Below, in pieces: positions 9,897-19,006 of a stretch of DNA of 64,000 nucleotides. This DNA comes from Helicobacter sp. 13S00482-2 (lineage in GTDB: Bacteria; Campylobacterota; Campylobacteria; Campylobacterales; Helicobacteraceae). Numbering within the stretch: the stretch's first letter is position 1; every line of letters starts with the position of its first letter. Position numbers and translations under genes: made by a program. The notes beneath the pieces were generated by a model, which saw only the letters and a list, made by a program, of their open reading frames with translations, did no database searches and was not told where the DNA came from. The stretch is from the NCBI RefSeq assembly GCF_002272795.1, contig NZ_MLAT01000004.1, forward strand, positions 87,143 through 151,142. The letters run 5' to 3'.

Positions 9897-9973
9897 ATAC
9901 TTACACCTCTAGGGGGATGAGGGTTATAATTGCAACACTTTCTGAATAATCTCTTCCTTGCATCTACTTACAA
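9871..9973. repeat. Imperfect 36-bp direct repeat spanning the marR start and leader ORF start
   Basis: Copy 1 is 9871-9906 (over the marR start) and copy 2 is 9938-9973 (over the leader ORF start), offset 67 bp. By eye 28 of 36 positions match, with a core CTTGCAT(A/C)TACTTACA that differs at one base. It may be a duplicated regulator-binding site or a duplicated gene start. Confidence 0.6.
9901..9963 (-). CDS. Possible 20-residue leader ORF before marR
   Basis: A 20-codon ORF starting ATG at 9961-9963 and ending in TAA at 9901-9903, only 4 nt before the marR start. Its peptide MQGRDYSESVAIITLIPLEV resembles the MarR N-terminus MQEKDCPRREAIPSIIL in spacing and residues, and the DNA around both starts is clearly repeated. 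It could be a translated leader controlling marR, or just the fossil of a small tandem duplication. There is no strong Shine-Dalgarno sequence. Translation is unproven. Confidence 0.3.
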   Translation of the reverse strand: MQGRDYSESVAIITLIPLEV

Positions 9974-10050
9974 TTATCCTTGCTTATTTTGTCTCAATCA
10001 TATCATAAACTTTCTGAAATTCTAAGCCTTAATCTTAAGCCTATTTTCAG

Positions 10051-10056
10051 TATAAT
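10051..10056 (+). promoter_or_regulatory. -10 box of the rnpB promoter
   Basis: A perfect TATAAT lies 6 nt before the predicted 5' end of RNase P RNA. The -35 region is weak, as is usual for the Helicobacter housekeeping sigma factor. Confidence 0.65.
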
Positions 10057-10062
10057 CATCTC

Positions 10063-10377
<315 letters not shown>

Positions 10378-10454
10378 ATCAAAAAAATTTGCTCTAATGT
10401 TATTTTTAGCTTTTTTTGTTTATATTATTTTATCAGTTTAAAAAAGGTAAAAAA

Positions 10455-11675
10455 ATGGACAAAATAGATCAAAAACTTCAAGCACAATACCAAAGAGCAC
10501 TTGATTATCACAAAGGCGGAAAGCTTAGAATTGAAGCTAAAACTTCTTTAAAAAATCAAGAGGACTTATCTCTTGCATATTCCCCAGGCGTAGCAATTCC
10601 TTGCAAAGAAATACAAAAAGATGCTTTAAAAGCTTATGATTATACTTCAAAGTGCAATTTAGTAGCAGTTATCAGCAATGGTACAGCCGTACTTGGACTA
10701 GGAGATATCGGAGCACAGGCTAGCAAACCCGTGATGGAAGGCAAGGCTATTTTGTTCAAAATGTTTGGAGGATTAGATGCTTTTGATATTGAAGTGAATG
10801 AAAAAAATATTGATAAATTTGTTGAAATAGTTAAGGCAATAGCCCCAACATTTGGGGGAATAAACCTAGAAGACATAAAAGCACCCGAATGTTTTGAAAT
10901 AGAAAAAAGACTAATAGAAGAATTGGACATTCCTATAATGCACGATGATCAACACGGAACAGCTATCATCTCAACTGCGGCAATTATCAATGCCTCTAAG
11001 ATTATTAAAAAACCTATAGAATCAATGCGAGTAGTTATCAGTGGTGCGGGTGCAGCAGCTATCGCGTGTGCAAAAATGTATAAAACACTAGGGGTGAAAG
11101 AAATCATTATGTTTGATAGTAGAGGAGTTATCCATACAGGAAGAAATGATCTCGGAATTATGAAAGCAGAATTTGCTACTTCCAAAAACTATACATCTTA
11201 CAAAGAAGCGTTAAATGGATCAGATGTATTTTTAGGTCTATCAAAGGCAGATTTACTCCAAGCTGAAGACATAATGGGGATGAATGAAAATCCTCTTATT
11301 TTTGCAATGAGTAACCCTACTCCAGAAATCTTACCTGAAGTTGTATATGAAGCTAGAAAAGACGCTATTATGGCCACAGGAAGAAGTGATTATCCTAATC
11401 AAATCAATAATGTTTTAGGCTTTCCTTATATCTTCAGAGGTGCTATGAGTGTTCGTGCTAAGAAAATCAATGAAGAGATGAAAATTGCTGCAGCTTACGC
11501 ACTTGCAGAACTCGCAAGAGATCCTATTGAACCGACTTTAGAAGCTATTCATAACAGAAAGCTTGTTTTTGGTAGAGAATATTTGGTTCCATCTCCTTTT
11601 GATACTCGATTGAAAGAAAAAATATCTAAAGCCGTTGCTGATGCAGCTATAAAAAGTGGGGTGGCTAGAATTTGA
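10455..11675 (+). CDS. Malic enzyme (oxaloacetate-decarboxylating malate dehydrogenase)
   Basis: 406 aa, converting malate to pyruvate, CO2 and NAD(P)H. The family core is present: [16 protein letters not shown] (N-terminal domain), [18 protein letters not shown] and [14 protein letters not shown] (metal and substrate site), and a Rossmann [17 protein letters not shown] for the cofactor. It lacks the phosphotransacetylase-like C-terminal domain of MaeB, so it is the short type, like Campylobacter malate oxidoreductase. The start at 10455 is set by AAAGG just upstream and by similarity; the frame is open to 10416. Its stop overlaps the TTG start of rsmH. It feeds dicarboxylates, imported by DctA encoded elsewhere in the window, into pyruvate. 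Confidence 0.92.
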   Translation: MDKIDQKLQAQYQRALDYHKGGKLRIEAKTSLKNQEDLSLAYSPGVAIPCKEIQKDALKAYDYTSKCNLVAVISNGTAVLGLGDIGAQASKPVMEGKAILFKMFGGLDAFDIEVNEKNIDKFVEIVKAIAPTFGGINLEDIKAPECFEIEKRLIEELDIPIMHDDQHGTAIISTAAIINASKIIKKPIESMRVVISGAGAAAIACAKMYKTLGVKEIIMFDSRGVIHTGRNDLGIMKAEFATSKNYTSYKEALNGSDVFLGLSKADLLQAEDIMGMNENPLIFAMSNPTPEILPEVVYEARKDAIMATGRSDYPNQINNVLGFPYIFRGAMSVRAKKINEEMKIAAAYALAELARDPIEPTLEAIHNRKLVFGREYLVPSPFDTRLKEKISKAVADAAIKSGVARI

Positions 11676-12598
11676 GTCATAGTAGTTCTCCTCACATACC
11701 TGTTTTACCTCAACAGGTTTTAAATCTTTTTAAGGATATTGCAGAGGGGATTATAGTAGATTGCACAGTTGGATTTGGTGGGCATAGTTATGAACTTTTA
11801 AAACAAAATCCTAATATAAACATCATCGGCATAGACAAAGATGAACAAGCTAGAGAATTCTCTAAAGAAAGACTTGAAGTTTTTAAAGATCGATTCACTT
11901 GCGTTGCAGGGAGTTTTGGGCAAAAATTTGGTCAAATCCTGCAAGATAAAGGTGAGAAAATAAAAGGTGTTCTCGCAGATATCGGCGTGAGTTCAGTGCA
12001 GCTTGATGATAGAACTAGGGGATTTGGGTTTCATTCTAATAACCTTGATATGCGTATGGATAAAAACAATTCTTTAGATGCAAGCACCATTATCAATACT
12101 TACTCTACCTATGAACTTGAACGAATATTTAAGGAATATGGTGAAATAAAAGAATATAAAAAAATGGCTTCTTTGATTGTTTCTAGACGCCTAAAAGAAC
12201 CTTTTATATCTGGAGAAGATTTGAGTACCTTTTTGCAAAAACATTTCAAAAACCATCGTATTCACCCTGCAACTCTTGCTTTTCAAGCCATCCGCATAGA
12301 AGTCAATAATGAGCTAGGGGAGTTAGGTGAGCTTTTAGAACACGCTTCTACGCTAAAAAGTACTATTTTTGCAATTATTTCTTTTCACTCTTTGGAAGAC
12401 AGAATGGTCAAAAATGCTTTCAAAGAATGGTCAAAATCTTGTATTTGTGACCCAAACACCTATAAATGCGAATGTGGCAATAACCACTCAAAAGGCTCAA
12501 TAATAACAAAAAAACCTCTAGTAGCTTCAAATGATGAAAATAAGCAAAATCCTCGTGCTAGGAGTGCAAAGCTTCGGGCATTTGCGTTTAAGGGGTAA
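11672..12598 (+). CDS. rsmH: 16S rRNA (cytosine-1402 N4)-methyltransferase RsmH
   Basis: 308 aa SAM-dependent methyltransferase (MraW) that modifies C1402 in the ribosomal P site. Visible signatures are HIPVLPQQVL at the N-terminus, VDCTVGFGGHS (SAM motif I), IIGIDKDEQA, LADIGVSSVQLDDRTRGF with RMDK, and FHSLEDRMVKNAF near the end. The start is a TTG overlapping the malic enzyme stop (TTGA). In many bacteria rsmH heads the division/cell-wall cluster; here only the small FtsL-like gene follows. Confidence 0.93.
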   Translation: MSHSSSPHIPVLPQQVLNLFKDIAEGIIVDCTVGFGGHSYELLKQNPNINIIGIDKDEQAREFSKERLEVFKDRFTCVAGSFGQKFGQILQDKGEKIKGVLADIGVSSVQLDDRTRGFGFHSNNLDMRMDKNNSLDASTIINTYSTYELERIFKEYGEIKEYKKMASLIVSRRLKEPFISGEDLSTFLQKHFKNHRIHPATLAFQAIRIEVNNELGELGELLEHASTLKSTIFAIISFHSLEDRMVKNAFKEWSKSCICDPNTYKCECGNNHSKGSIITKKPLVASNDENKQNPRARSAKLRAFAFKG

Positions 12599-12602
12599 AA
12601 AA

Positions 12603-12893
12603 GTGAAACAAAAAGAATTTGTAAGCATCAATGAAAATGAAAAAGAAGAACTGCTTTTTGATGATGAAAAAAAGGGACTTGATATCAATGCACTATTTTG
12701 TGCATATGTGATATTGATTTTTTCACTATTTATCGTACTTCCTAAAATCTACCTATCAAGTAATATCTATTATATTAGCCGTGATATTAGCAAACTTCAA
12801 ACTCAAGAAAATCTCCTAAAAGAAGAAAATAATCGCTTAGAAAGAGATTTAGAAGACGTGAGATTCAAATATCTGATGATGAATCTAAATTAA
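12603..12893 (+). CDS. Small bitopic membrane protein, FtsL-like
   Basis: 96 aa with a GTG start 4 nt after the rsmH stop and an AAGGGG ribosome site. A charged cytoplasmic N-terminus (about 35 aa) is followed by one membrane helix (ALFCAYVILIFSLFIVLP) and then a periplasmic leucine-zipper-like coiled coil (YISRDISKLQTQENLLKEE). Position after rsmH and this topology are those of FtsL, which forms the FtsQBL divisome complex. Sequence identity in FtsL is always low, so the call rests on topology and place. Confidence 0.6.
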   Translation: MKQKEFVSINENEKEELLFDDEKKGLDINALFCAYVILIFSLFIVLPKIYLSSNIYYISRDISKLQTQENLLKEENNRLERDLEDVRFKYLMMNLN

Positions 12894-13011
12894 AACTTTC
12901 TATTTAACTTTCCCGTTCTAAAATTTTTTTAGTTGTTACTAATTTCTATGTATATTTTTTTATATAACTAAATATTTTATTGATTTAAAAATATCTTTCT
13001 ATTATTTGGAA

Positions 13012-13017
13012 TATAAT
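13012..13017 (+). promoter_or_regulatory. -10 box of the cytochrome/torA operon
   Basis: TATAAT about 31 nt before the cytochrome gene start, in a very AT-rich 155-nt gap; no clear -35. Confidence 0.5.
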
Positions 13018-13048
13018 GAGAACAAATTCATAAAAAGGAGAGATGCCA

Positions 13049-13633
13049 ATGAAAAGAATACTCTTATTTTTAATGTTCTTGATATTGGGAAATCTAGATG
13101 CTGACCAGAGAGTCTATGCACAAAGCGTGAAATCTCTGTATCTATCACCTGAAAGCACCAAAGTTGTGGGTAGATTATTACCAACATCAGAAGTAAGTAT
13201 CATCAAAAAATCAGGAAATAGAGTGCTGTTAAGCATTTCTGGTTACATCATCAAAAACACAGATAATGCCATATACTTTCTAGCTGGCAAGAGAATATTA
13301 ACAGCTGGTCTTGTAAAAAACTCTGGAGCTAAATTCAAAATTATCTCAAGCATGAAAGACAAGACAACAGATACCGTTTATCAAAAAATCACAACCGAGC
13401 TTTGGAGTGATGAGGAAAATCTTATTAGTGATTTAGAATCTATATACAAGAGAGCAAATGAACTCTATTCAACAAACTGCTCTAGTTGCCATTCAGCTCA
13501 TAATCCCAAGGAATACAAAGCAAATCAATGGCCAAGTGTCATTAAATCAATGATAGGTAGGACAGGTTTATCTAAAGATGAGGGCTACCTCATCATTGAA
13601 TATATGCAAAAACACGCTAACGACATCAAATAA
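13049..13633 (+). CDS. Periplasmic mono-heme cytochrome c, partner of the TorA-type reductase
   Basis: 194 aa with signal peptide MKRILLFLMFLILGNLDA, an SH3-like stretch (about 38-100) and one heme motif CSSCH (144-148) near the C-terminus, with a possible axial Met in SVIKSMIGRTG. It sits 10 nt before the molybdoenzyme gene. The pair matches the Campylobacter jejuni TMAO/DMSO reductase couple (Cj0265c-Cj0264c), in which the cytochrome carries electrons to the reductase. I chose the second ATG (13049), which is 8 nt from AAGGAG; the ATG at 13043 is too close to it. Confidence 0.85.
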   Translation: MKRILLFLMFLILGNLDADQRVYAQSVKSLYLSPESTKVVGRLLPTSEVSIIKKSGNRVLLSISGYIIKNTDNAIYFLAGKRILTAGLVKNSGAKFKIISSMKDKTTDTVYQKITTELWSDEENLISDLESIYKRANELYSTNCSSCHSAHNPKEYKANQWPSVIKSMIGRTGLSKDEGYLIIEYMQKHANDIK

Positions 13634-13643
13634 AGGATACCCA

Positions 13644-16154
13644 ATGAAAAAAATCTCTGAAGAAAATTCAAAACAGTTCGCTCTCTCAAGGCGAAAATTA
13701 CTTAAATATTCAATCATATGTGCAAGCTTACCATTTGCAGATAGCATTTTAGGTAGAAATCTTCTTTTTGCACAAGATGTGAAAAAGTTCTCTCAATCAC
13801 TAGTATTAAACGGTGATATTATCACAGCAGCCCACTGGGGGGCTATAAAGGTAACTCTTAAAGATGGCAAGATTATCAAATCTCAAAATGTCTTCAAACA
13901 AACTATGGCCAATCCACTTCAAAATGTCATTGCTGACCTTGTATATGCAAAAGATCGTATCAAATACCCAATGGTGAGAAAATCATATTTGGAAAATCCA
14001 GATAATCCTAAAACCCACCTAAGGGGATCTGACGAATGGGTTAGAGTAAGCTATAAAGATGCTATCAAACTTATCTCAAAAGAACTCAAAAAAACAAGAG
14101 AAAAGAAGGGTTCTGAAGGTGTATTTGCTGGTTCATATGGTTGGAAAAGTTCTGGAAATATGCACAACAGTCGTATCTTGCTTCAAAGATTTATGGGAAT
14201 GAGTGGAGGCTTTGTAGGCACAACTGGGGATTACTCTACTGGAGCCTCACAAGTCATAATGCCTCACGTATTAGGAACTATTGAGGTATATGAGCAGCAG
14301 ACCTCTTGGCCTGTGGTCATAGAAAACTCTGAAGTGGTTGTCATATGGGGAGCTAATCCATTACTTACTCTTCGGATAGCTTGGACTTCAAGCGATGGCA
14401 AGGGACTTGAATATCTCAAAGCTCTTAAGGATTCTAAAAAACAAATCATTTGTATTGATCCAATCAGAAATGAAACTGCAAAATTCTTAAATGCAAGATG
14501 GATAGCCCCCATTCCCAACACTGATGTCGCACTGATGCTAGGTATCGCCCATAGCATGTTCGTTCAAGGAATGTATTCAAAAGAGTTTATCCAAGATTAC
14601 ACAGAGGGGTTTCTTGAATTTGAAGAATACCTCTTAGGTAAAAAAGATCATCAGCCAAAAGATGCAAAATGGGCTAGCACAATAACAGGTGTGCCAGAAA
14701 AAACCATTAAAGAACTTGCCGAACTTTTTTATAAACATCGCACTATGCTTATCTCAGGGTGGGGTATGCAAAGAGCTCATCACGGCGAACAAACACACTG
14801 GATGTTGGCGACTTTGGCTTGTATGATTGGGCAAATTGGGTTGCCTGGAGGAGGAATGGGATTATCATATCATTATAGCAACGGTGGGTCTCCTAGTGCA
14901 AAATCTGCTATCATAGGCGGAATGAATCTAGGCGATAAAGGATCCAAAGCTGAAAGTGGGGCGAGTTGGTTGCTTAAGGGGACAAACTTAAATTTCCCTG
15001 TGGCAAGGATTGCTGATGCACTATTAAATCCTGGTAAAACAATTGATTTTAATGGCAAAAAAATTACTTATACAGATATTGATTTTATCTATTGGGTAGG
15101 AGGAAATCCTATCGTACATCATCAAAATACCAATGAACTACTCAAAGCTTGGCGAAAACCTAGAACTATCGTTGTTCATGATATGTTTTGGACACCTACA
15201 GCAAAATATGCTGATATTGTTATGCCTATTACTACGAGTTATGAAAGAGATGATATTACAATGAGTGGGGATTATTCTAATCTCAGCATTATCCCAATGA
15301 AAGCTGCTGTAAAACCACAATTTGAAGCAAAAAGTGACTATGAAATCTTCTGCGATTTAGCAAAAGAATTTGGCATCTATCAAAAATATAGTGAAAACAA
15401 AACTCCAATGGAATGGATACAAAGATTCTACGAAAGTGCCCTCGCACAAGCAAAAGGTCAAAAAATTCAAATGCCAAATTTTGAAAAATTTTGGCAAAAA
15501 AATACCCCCATTACTTTTGAAATCCCTCAAGAAAACGAAGAATGGGTTAGATATGCAGATTATAGAGAAGATCCGATATTGAACCCACTAGGGACTCCCT
15601 CTGGAAAAATTGAAATCTATTCTAAAGAAATAGAAAAAATGAAATATCAAGACTGCCCTCCTCATCCAACCTGGTTAGAACCGATTGAGTGGTTAGGAAT
15701 GAAAAACAAACCTGCAGAATTTGCGATGATAAGCCCACATCCAGGAGATAGGTTACATTCTCAACTCTCCAACACAAGTCTTAGAAAAACTTATGCTATA
15801 GCTGATAGAGAACCGATTTGGATAAATACTCAAGATGCTAAGAAAAAAGGAATTAAAACGGGCGATATTGTAAGAGTGTATAATCAAAGAGGACAGGTAT
15901 TAGCTGGAGCGTATGTGACAGATGATATAGCAAAAGGCGTGGTGAGACTCTCTGAAGGAGCGTGGTATGATCCAATAGATCCTTCAAAAATAGGATCTTT
16001 GTGTAAAAATGGATGTGCAAATGTCCTCACTATTGATATACCTACTTCTAAACTAGCTGATGGAAATATTGCTCACACCGCATTAGTTAATATTGAGAAA
16101 TTTAAGGGCAAAATCCCAAAACTCACAGCATTTGATAATCCAAAGGGTGCTTGA
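13644..16154 (+). CDS. TMAO/DMSO-type molybdopterin reductase, TorA family
   Basis: 836 aa Tat-exported terminal reductase. The twin-arginine signal LSRRKLLKYSIICASLP (14-30) is followed by the mature enzyme, and GDYSTGASQ (about 195-203) holds Ser198, the expected molybdenum ligand in the DMSO-reductase/TorA/BisC branch. Cofactor-binding motifs such as VVIWGANPLLTLRI, ISGWGMQRAHHGEQ and PHPGDRLHSQ are present. There is no N-terminal iron-sulfur Cys motif, which also fits TorA. It allows respiration with TMAO, DMSO or other S/N-oxides under oxygen limitation. The frame is open upstream to 13578, but the Tat signal and AAGGA site set the start at 13644. Confidence 0.92.
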   Translation: MKKISEENSKQFALSRRKLLKYSIICASLPFADSILGRNLLFAQDVKKFSQSLVLNGDIITAAHWGAIKVTLKDGKIIKSQNVFKQTMANPLQNVIADLVYAKDRIKYPMVRKSYLENPDNPKTHLRGSDEWVRVSYKDAIKLISKELKKTREKKGSEGVFAGSYGWKSSGNMHNSRILLQRFMGMSGGFVGTTGDYSTGASQVIMPHVLGTIEVYEQQTSWPVVIENSEVVVIWGANPLLTLRIAWTSSDGKGLEYLKALKDSKKQIICIDPIRNETAKFLNARWIAPIPNTDVALMLGIAHSMFVQGMYSKEFIQDYTEGFLEFEEYLLGKKDHQPKDAKWASTITGVPEKTIKELAELFYKHRTMLISGWGMQRAHHGEQTHWMLATLACMIGQIGLPGGGMGLSYHYSNGGSPSAKSAIIGGMNLGDKGSKAESGASWLLKGTNLNFPVARIADALLNPGKTIDFNGKKITYTDIDFIYWVGGNPIVHHQNTNELLKAWRKPRTIVVHDMFWTPTAKYADIVMPITTSYERDDITMSGDYSNLSIIPMKAAVKPQFEAKSDYEIFCDLAKEFGIYQKYSENKTPMEWIQRFYESALAQAKGQKIQMPNFEKFWQKNTPITFEIPQENEEWVRYADYREDPILNPLGTPSGKIEIYSKEIEKMKYQDCPPHPTWLEPIEWLGMKNKPAEFAMISPHPGDRLHSQLSNTSLRKTYAIADREPIWINTQDAKKKGIKTGDIVRVYNQRGQVLAGAYVTDDIAKGVVRLSEGAWYDPIDPSKIGSLCKNGCANVLTIDIPTSKLADGNIAHTALVNIEKFKGKIPKLTAFDNPKGA

Positions 16155-16158
16155 GAAA

Positions 16159-16183
16159 TCTTAGGCTTTATGTAAGCCTAAGA
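16159..16183 (+). terminator. Hairpin after the torA-type gene
   Basis: TCTTAGGCT (16159-16167) pairs with AGCCTAAGA (16175-16183) over a short loop, 5 nt after the stop codon. The following sequence is AT-rich but not a pure T run. Confidence 0.5.
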
Positions 16184-16251
16184 AAATTTCAAAATTTTAT
16201 TAGATCTAAACAATTTAGGTTTAGCGTGATAAAAGGAATGTATTTCTAAGA

Positions 16252-16301
16252 TTCTAAGCTTAGAAGATTTTCTAGGGCAAGAAAAAAAAAGGGGGGGGGG
16301 G
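16252..16301. repeat. Palindrome plus A9-G11 homopolymer tract
   Basis: In the 237-nt gap between the convergent torA-type and argS genes there is a perfect 14-bp palindrome TTCTAAGCTTAGAA (16252-16265), then nine A (16282-16290) followed by eleven G (16291-16301). No ORF of note spans it. Long G tracts are classic slippage sites in Helicobacter. Confidence 0.85.
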
Positions 16302-16340
16302 CTACACTACACAAAGAGAAATATATTAACCATAGGAAAA

Positions 16341-16361
16341 TATAACCCAAGAGAGGTTATA
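16341..16361 (-). terminator. Rho-independent-like terminator of argS
   Basis: TATAACC (16341-16347) pairs with GGTTATA (16355-16361). Read on the minus strand it lies about 30 nt after the argS stop and is followed by TTTTCC. Confidence 0.55.
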
Positions 16362-16391
16362 TAATAAAACAAACACGTGCAGGGGTGTTCT

Positions 16392-17984
16392 TTACATCTT
16401 TGTTTTCGCTTCAATTCCAAGTAGTTTTAGCCCAATAGTTATTGATAAACTCACAACTCTGCAAACTTTAAGCATTGAAGCTTCTGTTGGCGTTTGGATA
16501 ATCTTTTGTGCATTATAAAAGCTATGAAAATCAGCCGATAAAACCTTTAAATATTCACAAAGTTTCTGCAACCCTCTCTCCTCAAAGGCTACTTCTATAG
16601 CCCTAGGAAAACTTAAAGCATTAAACAATAAATTTTGTGCATCTTTTGGGATAGCTTCCAAAGAGGCTTTTAATATTTCCTCTCCTTCTAAGGATGATTT
16701 TTCAAGCAGTGTATGAATACGAGCGTTAGCATAGTTGATGTAAAAAATTGGATTGGAAGCATCTTGTTTCTTGAGTTCATCTATATCAAACTCCAAATGT
16801 GTATCAGATTTTTTAGATAAAAATATAAATCTTAATGCATCAGCACCAATATCATTCACAACATCTTTCATTAAAATAAAATTTCCAGCACGTTTGCTCA
16901 TTTTATAGGGTTGCCCACCCTTAAGAAGACTCACCATTTGAGAGAGCAAAATTTCAAGCTTATTTTCATCATACCCTAGATAATGAATCGCTGCTTTTAC
17001 TCTAGCAATATATCCATGGTGATCAGCTCCCCAAATATTAATGTATCGATCATATTCACGCATATACTTATCATCGTGATAGATAATATCTCCAGCTAGA
17101 TAAGTTGGTTCAGTATTTTCACGCACAATAACACGATCTTTTTCGTCTCCTAAGTTACTAGAAGATATCCAAATTTTGTGATCTTTTTCATATATGCCAC
17201 CATTTTTCTCCAATTTTCCTATTGTGGCTTCCCAACGATTGTAGAGAGATTTTTCACTCACAAATTTATCAAGCACAATCCCTACATCTAAGAGATTATC
17301 TTTTATTTCTTCAAGCATCACAGCTTTACCAAATTCACTCAAAAGGGAAATAGAGGTTTCATCTTTGAAAATATCTATGCCATATTCTTGTTTTGCCAAA
17401 GTAGCCACATCTAGGATATACTCACCCTTATAGTACTCATCAGGATAATGCACTGTTTCACCAAGATAATATTCTTTTCCAGCAAAATAAATAGAAAACC
17501 CTAACATTTGAATTTGAGAACCAGCATCATTTACATAATATTCTGTGTCAATGTCATAACCCAAAAATCTACCTATTTTACACAAACTATCACCAAAAAC
17601 AGCTCCCCTAGCGTGTCCTATATGAAGCGGTCCTGTTGGATTTGCACTGACATATTCTAAGAGAATTTTTTCTTGGCTTTTTAATTTTTTTGCACCAAAA
17701 TCATTTCCCTCTTTAAAAGCTTTTTGAATCATATATTCAAAAAAAGCATTTGACAAAGTGATATTAAGATAACCATTTAAAGCATCAACTCTTTCAAACT
17801 CCCATAAATCACAGAGATCTTTAGCAATCTGATCAGCTATCAGCATTGGAGATTTTTTCTGTTTTTTTGCAAGAGAAAAGGCAATAGGAGTTGCATAATG
17901 GCCATGTTCTTTGTTCTTTGGTCGCTCAAGAACGATAGACTCTTGGAGTCTATCTTCTAAAAGATTCTTAACATGATGATACAT
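16392..17984 (-). CDS. argS: Arginyl-tRNA synthetase
   Basis: 530 aa class I synthetase charging tRNA-Arg. The N-terminal Add1 domain (1-100) is followed by [18 protein letters not shown] with the HIGH box at about 121-124, and [12 protein letters not shown] with the KMSKR-type loop. The C-terminal anticodon domain (DALRF...[10 protein letters not shown] onward) is complete. The ATG at 17984 is preferred; a TTG one codon upstream is possible. It is downstream of tatA and gmk on the same strand, the order I recall from H. pylori HP0319-HP0321. Confidence 0.96.
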   Translation of the reverse strand: MYHHVKNLLEDRLQESIVLERPKNKEHGHYATPIAFSLAKKQKKSPMLIADQIAKDLCDLWEFERVDALNGYLNITLSNAFFEYMIQKAFKEGNDFGAKKLKSQEKILLEYVSANPTGPLHIGHARGAVFGDSLCKIGRFLGYDIDTEYYVNDAGSQIQMLGFSIYFAGKEYYLGETVHYPDEYYKGEYILDVATLAKQEYGIDIFKDETSISLLSEFGKAVMLEEIKDNLLDVGIVLDKFVSEKSLYNRWEATIGKLEKNGGIYEKDHKIWISSSNLGDEKDRVIVRENTEPTYLAGDIIYHDDKYMREYDRYINIWGADHHGYIARVKAAIHYLGYDENKLEILLSQMVSLLKGGQPYKMSKRAGNFILMKDVVNDIGADALRFIFLSKKSDTHLEFDIDELKKQDASNPIFYINYANARIHTLLEKSSLEGEEILKASLEAIPKDAQNLLFNALSFPRAIEVAFEERGLQKLCEYLKVLSADFHSFYNAQKIIQTPTEASMLKVCRVVSLSITIGLKLLGIEAKTKM

Positions 17985-17996
17985 CAATCACTCACA

Positions 17997-18317
17997 TCAA
18001 AGTTCTGTTTGAGACTTTGGCTTTCTGCCTCGTTTTTTGGGTTCAGAGGAACTCTCGCTAACCTTTGAAGAAGCCTTTGTTGTTTTAGTTGTAGAAGCTT
18101 TCACTCTTGGTGTTTTAGTCGGTTTTTCTATCTTTGTGGGCTCACTCTCAGAAGCATCAGAGAATTCATCCTCATCATCTTCCTTAACAGCCTTTTTAAA
18201 ATTCTTTATACCACTACCCAAGCCTTTTGCAAGTTCTGGAATTTTTTTAGCTCCAAAAAGCAAAACAACTACTAACAAAACAATCACCCAGTGCCATACA
18301 CTACCAAAACCACCCAT
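17997..18317 (-). CDS. tatA: Sec-independent protein translocase subunit TatA
   Basis: 106 aa with one N-terminal membrane helix ([28 protein letters not shown], containing the conserved FGxKKxPEL), an amphipathic helix ([12 protein letters not shown]) and a long charged tail rich in K, S, T and E. It builds the pore that exports folded twin-arginine proteins; the TorA-type reductase in this window is a likely client. It lies between gmk and argS. Confidence 0.93.
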   Translation of the reverse strand: MGGFGSVWHWVIVLLVVVLLFGAKKIPELAKGLGSGIKNFKKAVKEDDEDEFSDASESEPTKIEKPTKTPRVKASTTKTTKASSKVSESSSEPKKRGRKPKSQTEL

Positions 18318-18388
18318 TTAAATCCTTTATTCTAAATATATTGAATTGCCATGATTATACCCTAAAGTAAATATTTTTTCTAAATTTT

Positions 18389-19006
18389 TTAGGATAAATT
18401 TTCCATCCATTGCAGACATAAATCTTCAGAATCTTTCGGATTGCTGATATAAGGAAGAGATTTAGCAATAGATAAAATAGCTTCTTTTGAGCGTTCTATA
18501 TCATCATTAATAATCAAATAATCAAATTCGTTCATATATTTCATTTCACTATAAGCGTGCATAAGACGTAATTTTATGGTTTCTTCTGAATCTGTTCCTC
18601 TCTTCTGGAGTCTCTGCTTTAAGGTTTGCTTGTTTTTAGTAGTGACAAAAATTGAACGAACAAGATCGCCATAGTATTTCTTAATCCCCCGATGACCTTG
18701 AACATCGACATCAAAAATCACTAATCTTCCAGATTCTAGGGCTGATTTTATCGGAGAAATTGAAGTGCCATAATAATTTCCGTGAACTTCTGCCCACTCT
18801 AAGAATTTATTTTCTTGAATGTCTCTAAGAAATTCCTCTTTAGAAACAAAATAATAATGTTCAGTATCTTTTTCGCCTTCTCTTGGATCCCTAGTGGTAG
18901 TACTGATAGAGAAATAGATCTCAGGAATTTTTTCTAACAAAAACTTGCATAAAGTGCTTTTGCCAGATCCACTTGGTCCTGAAAGCACCAAAAGAGAATT
19001 TTGCAT
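18389..19006 (-). CDS. gmk: Guanylate kinase
   Basis: 205 aa, phosphorylating GMP to GDP. P-loop SGPSGSGKSTLCKFL at residues 9-23, then the GMP-binding ISTTTRDPREGEKDTEHYYF and VDVQGHRGIKK. Length is typical. Its start overlaps the chePep stop by one base (position 19006), so translation is coupled. Confidence 0.96.
   Translation of the reverse strand: MQNSLLVLSGPSGSGKSTLCKFLLEKIPEIYFSISTTTRDPREGEKDTEHYYFVSKEEFLRDIQENKFLEWAEVHGNYYGTSISPIKSALESGRLVIFDVDVQGHRGIKKYYGDLVRSIFVTTKNKQTLKQRLQKRGTDSEETIKLRLMHAYSEMKYMNEFDYLIINDDIERSKEAILSIAKSLPYISNPKDSEDLCLQWMENLS

Noticed and set aside
18037..18321. A 94-codon frame antisense to tatA
   Set aside because: A mirror of the low-complexity Lys/Ser/Thr/Glu tail; TatA on the other strand is certain.
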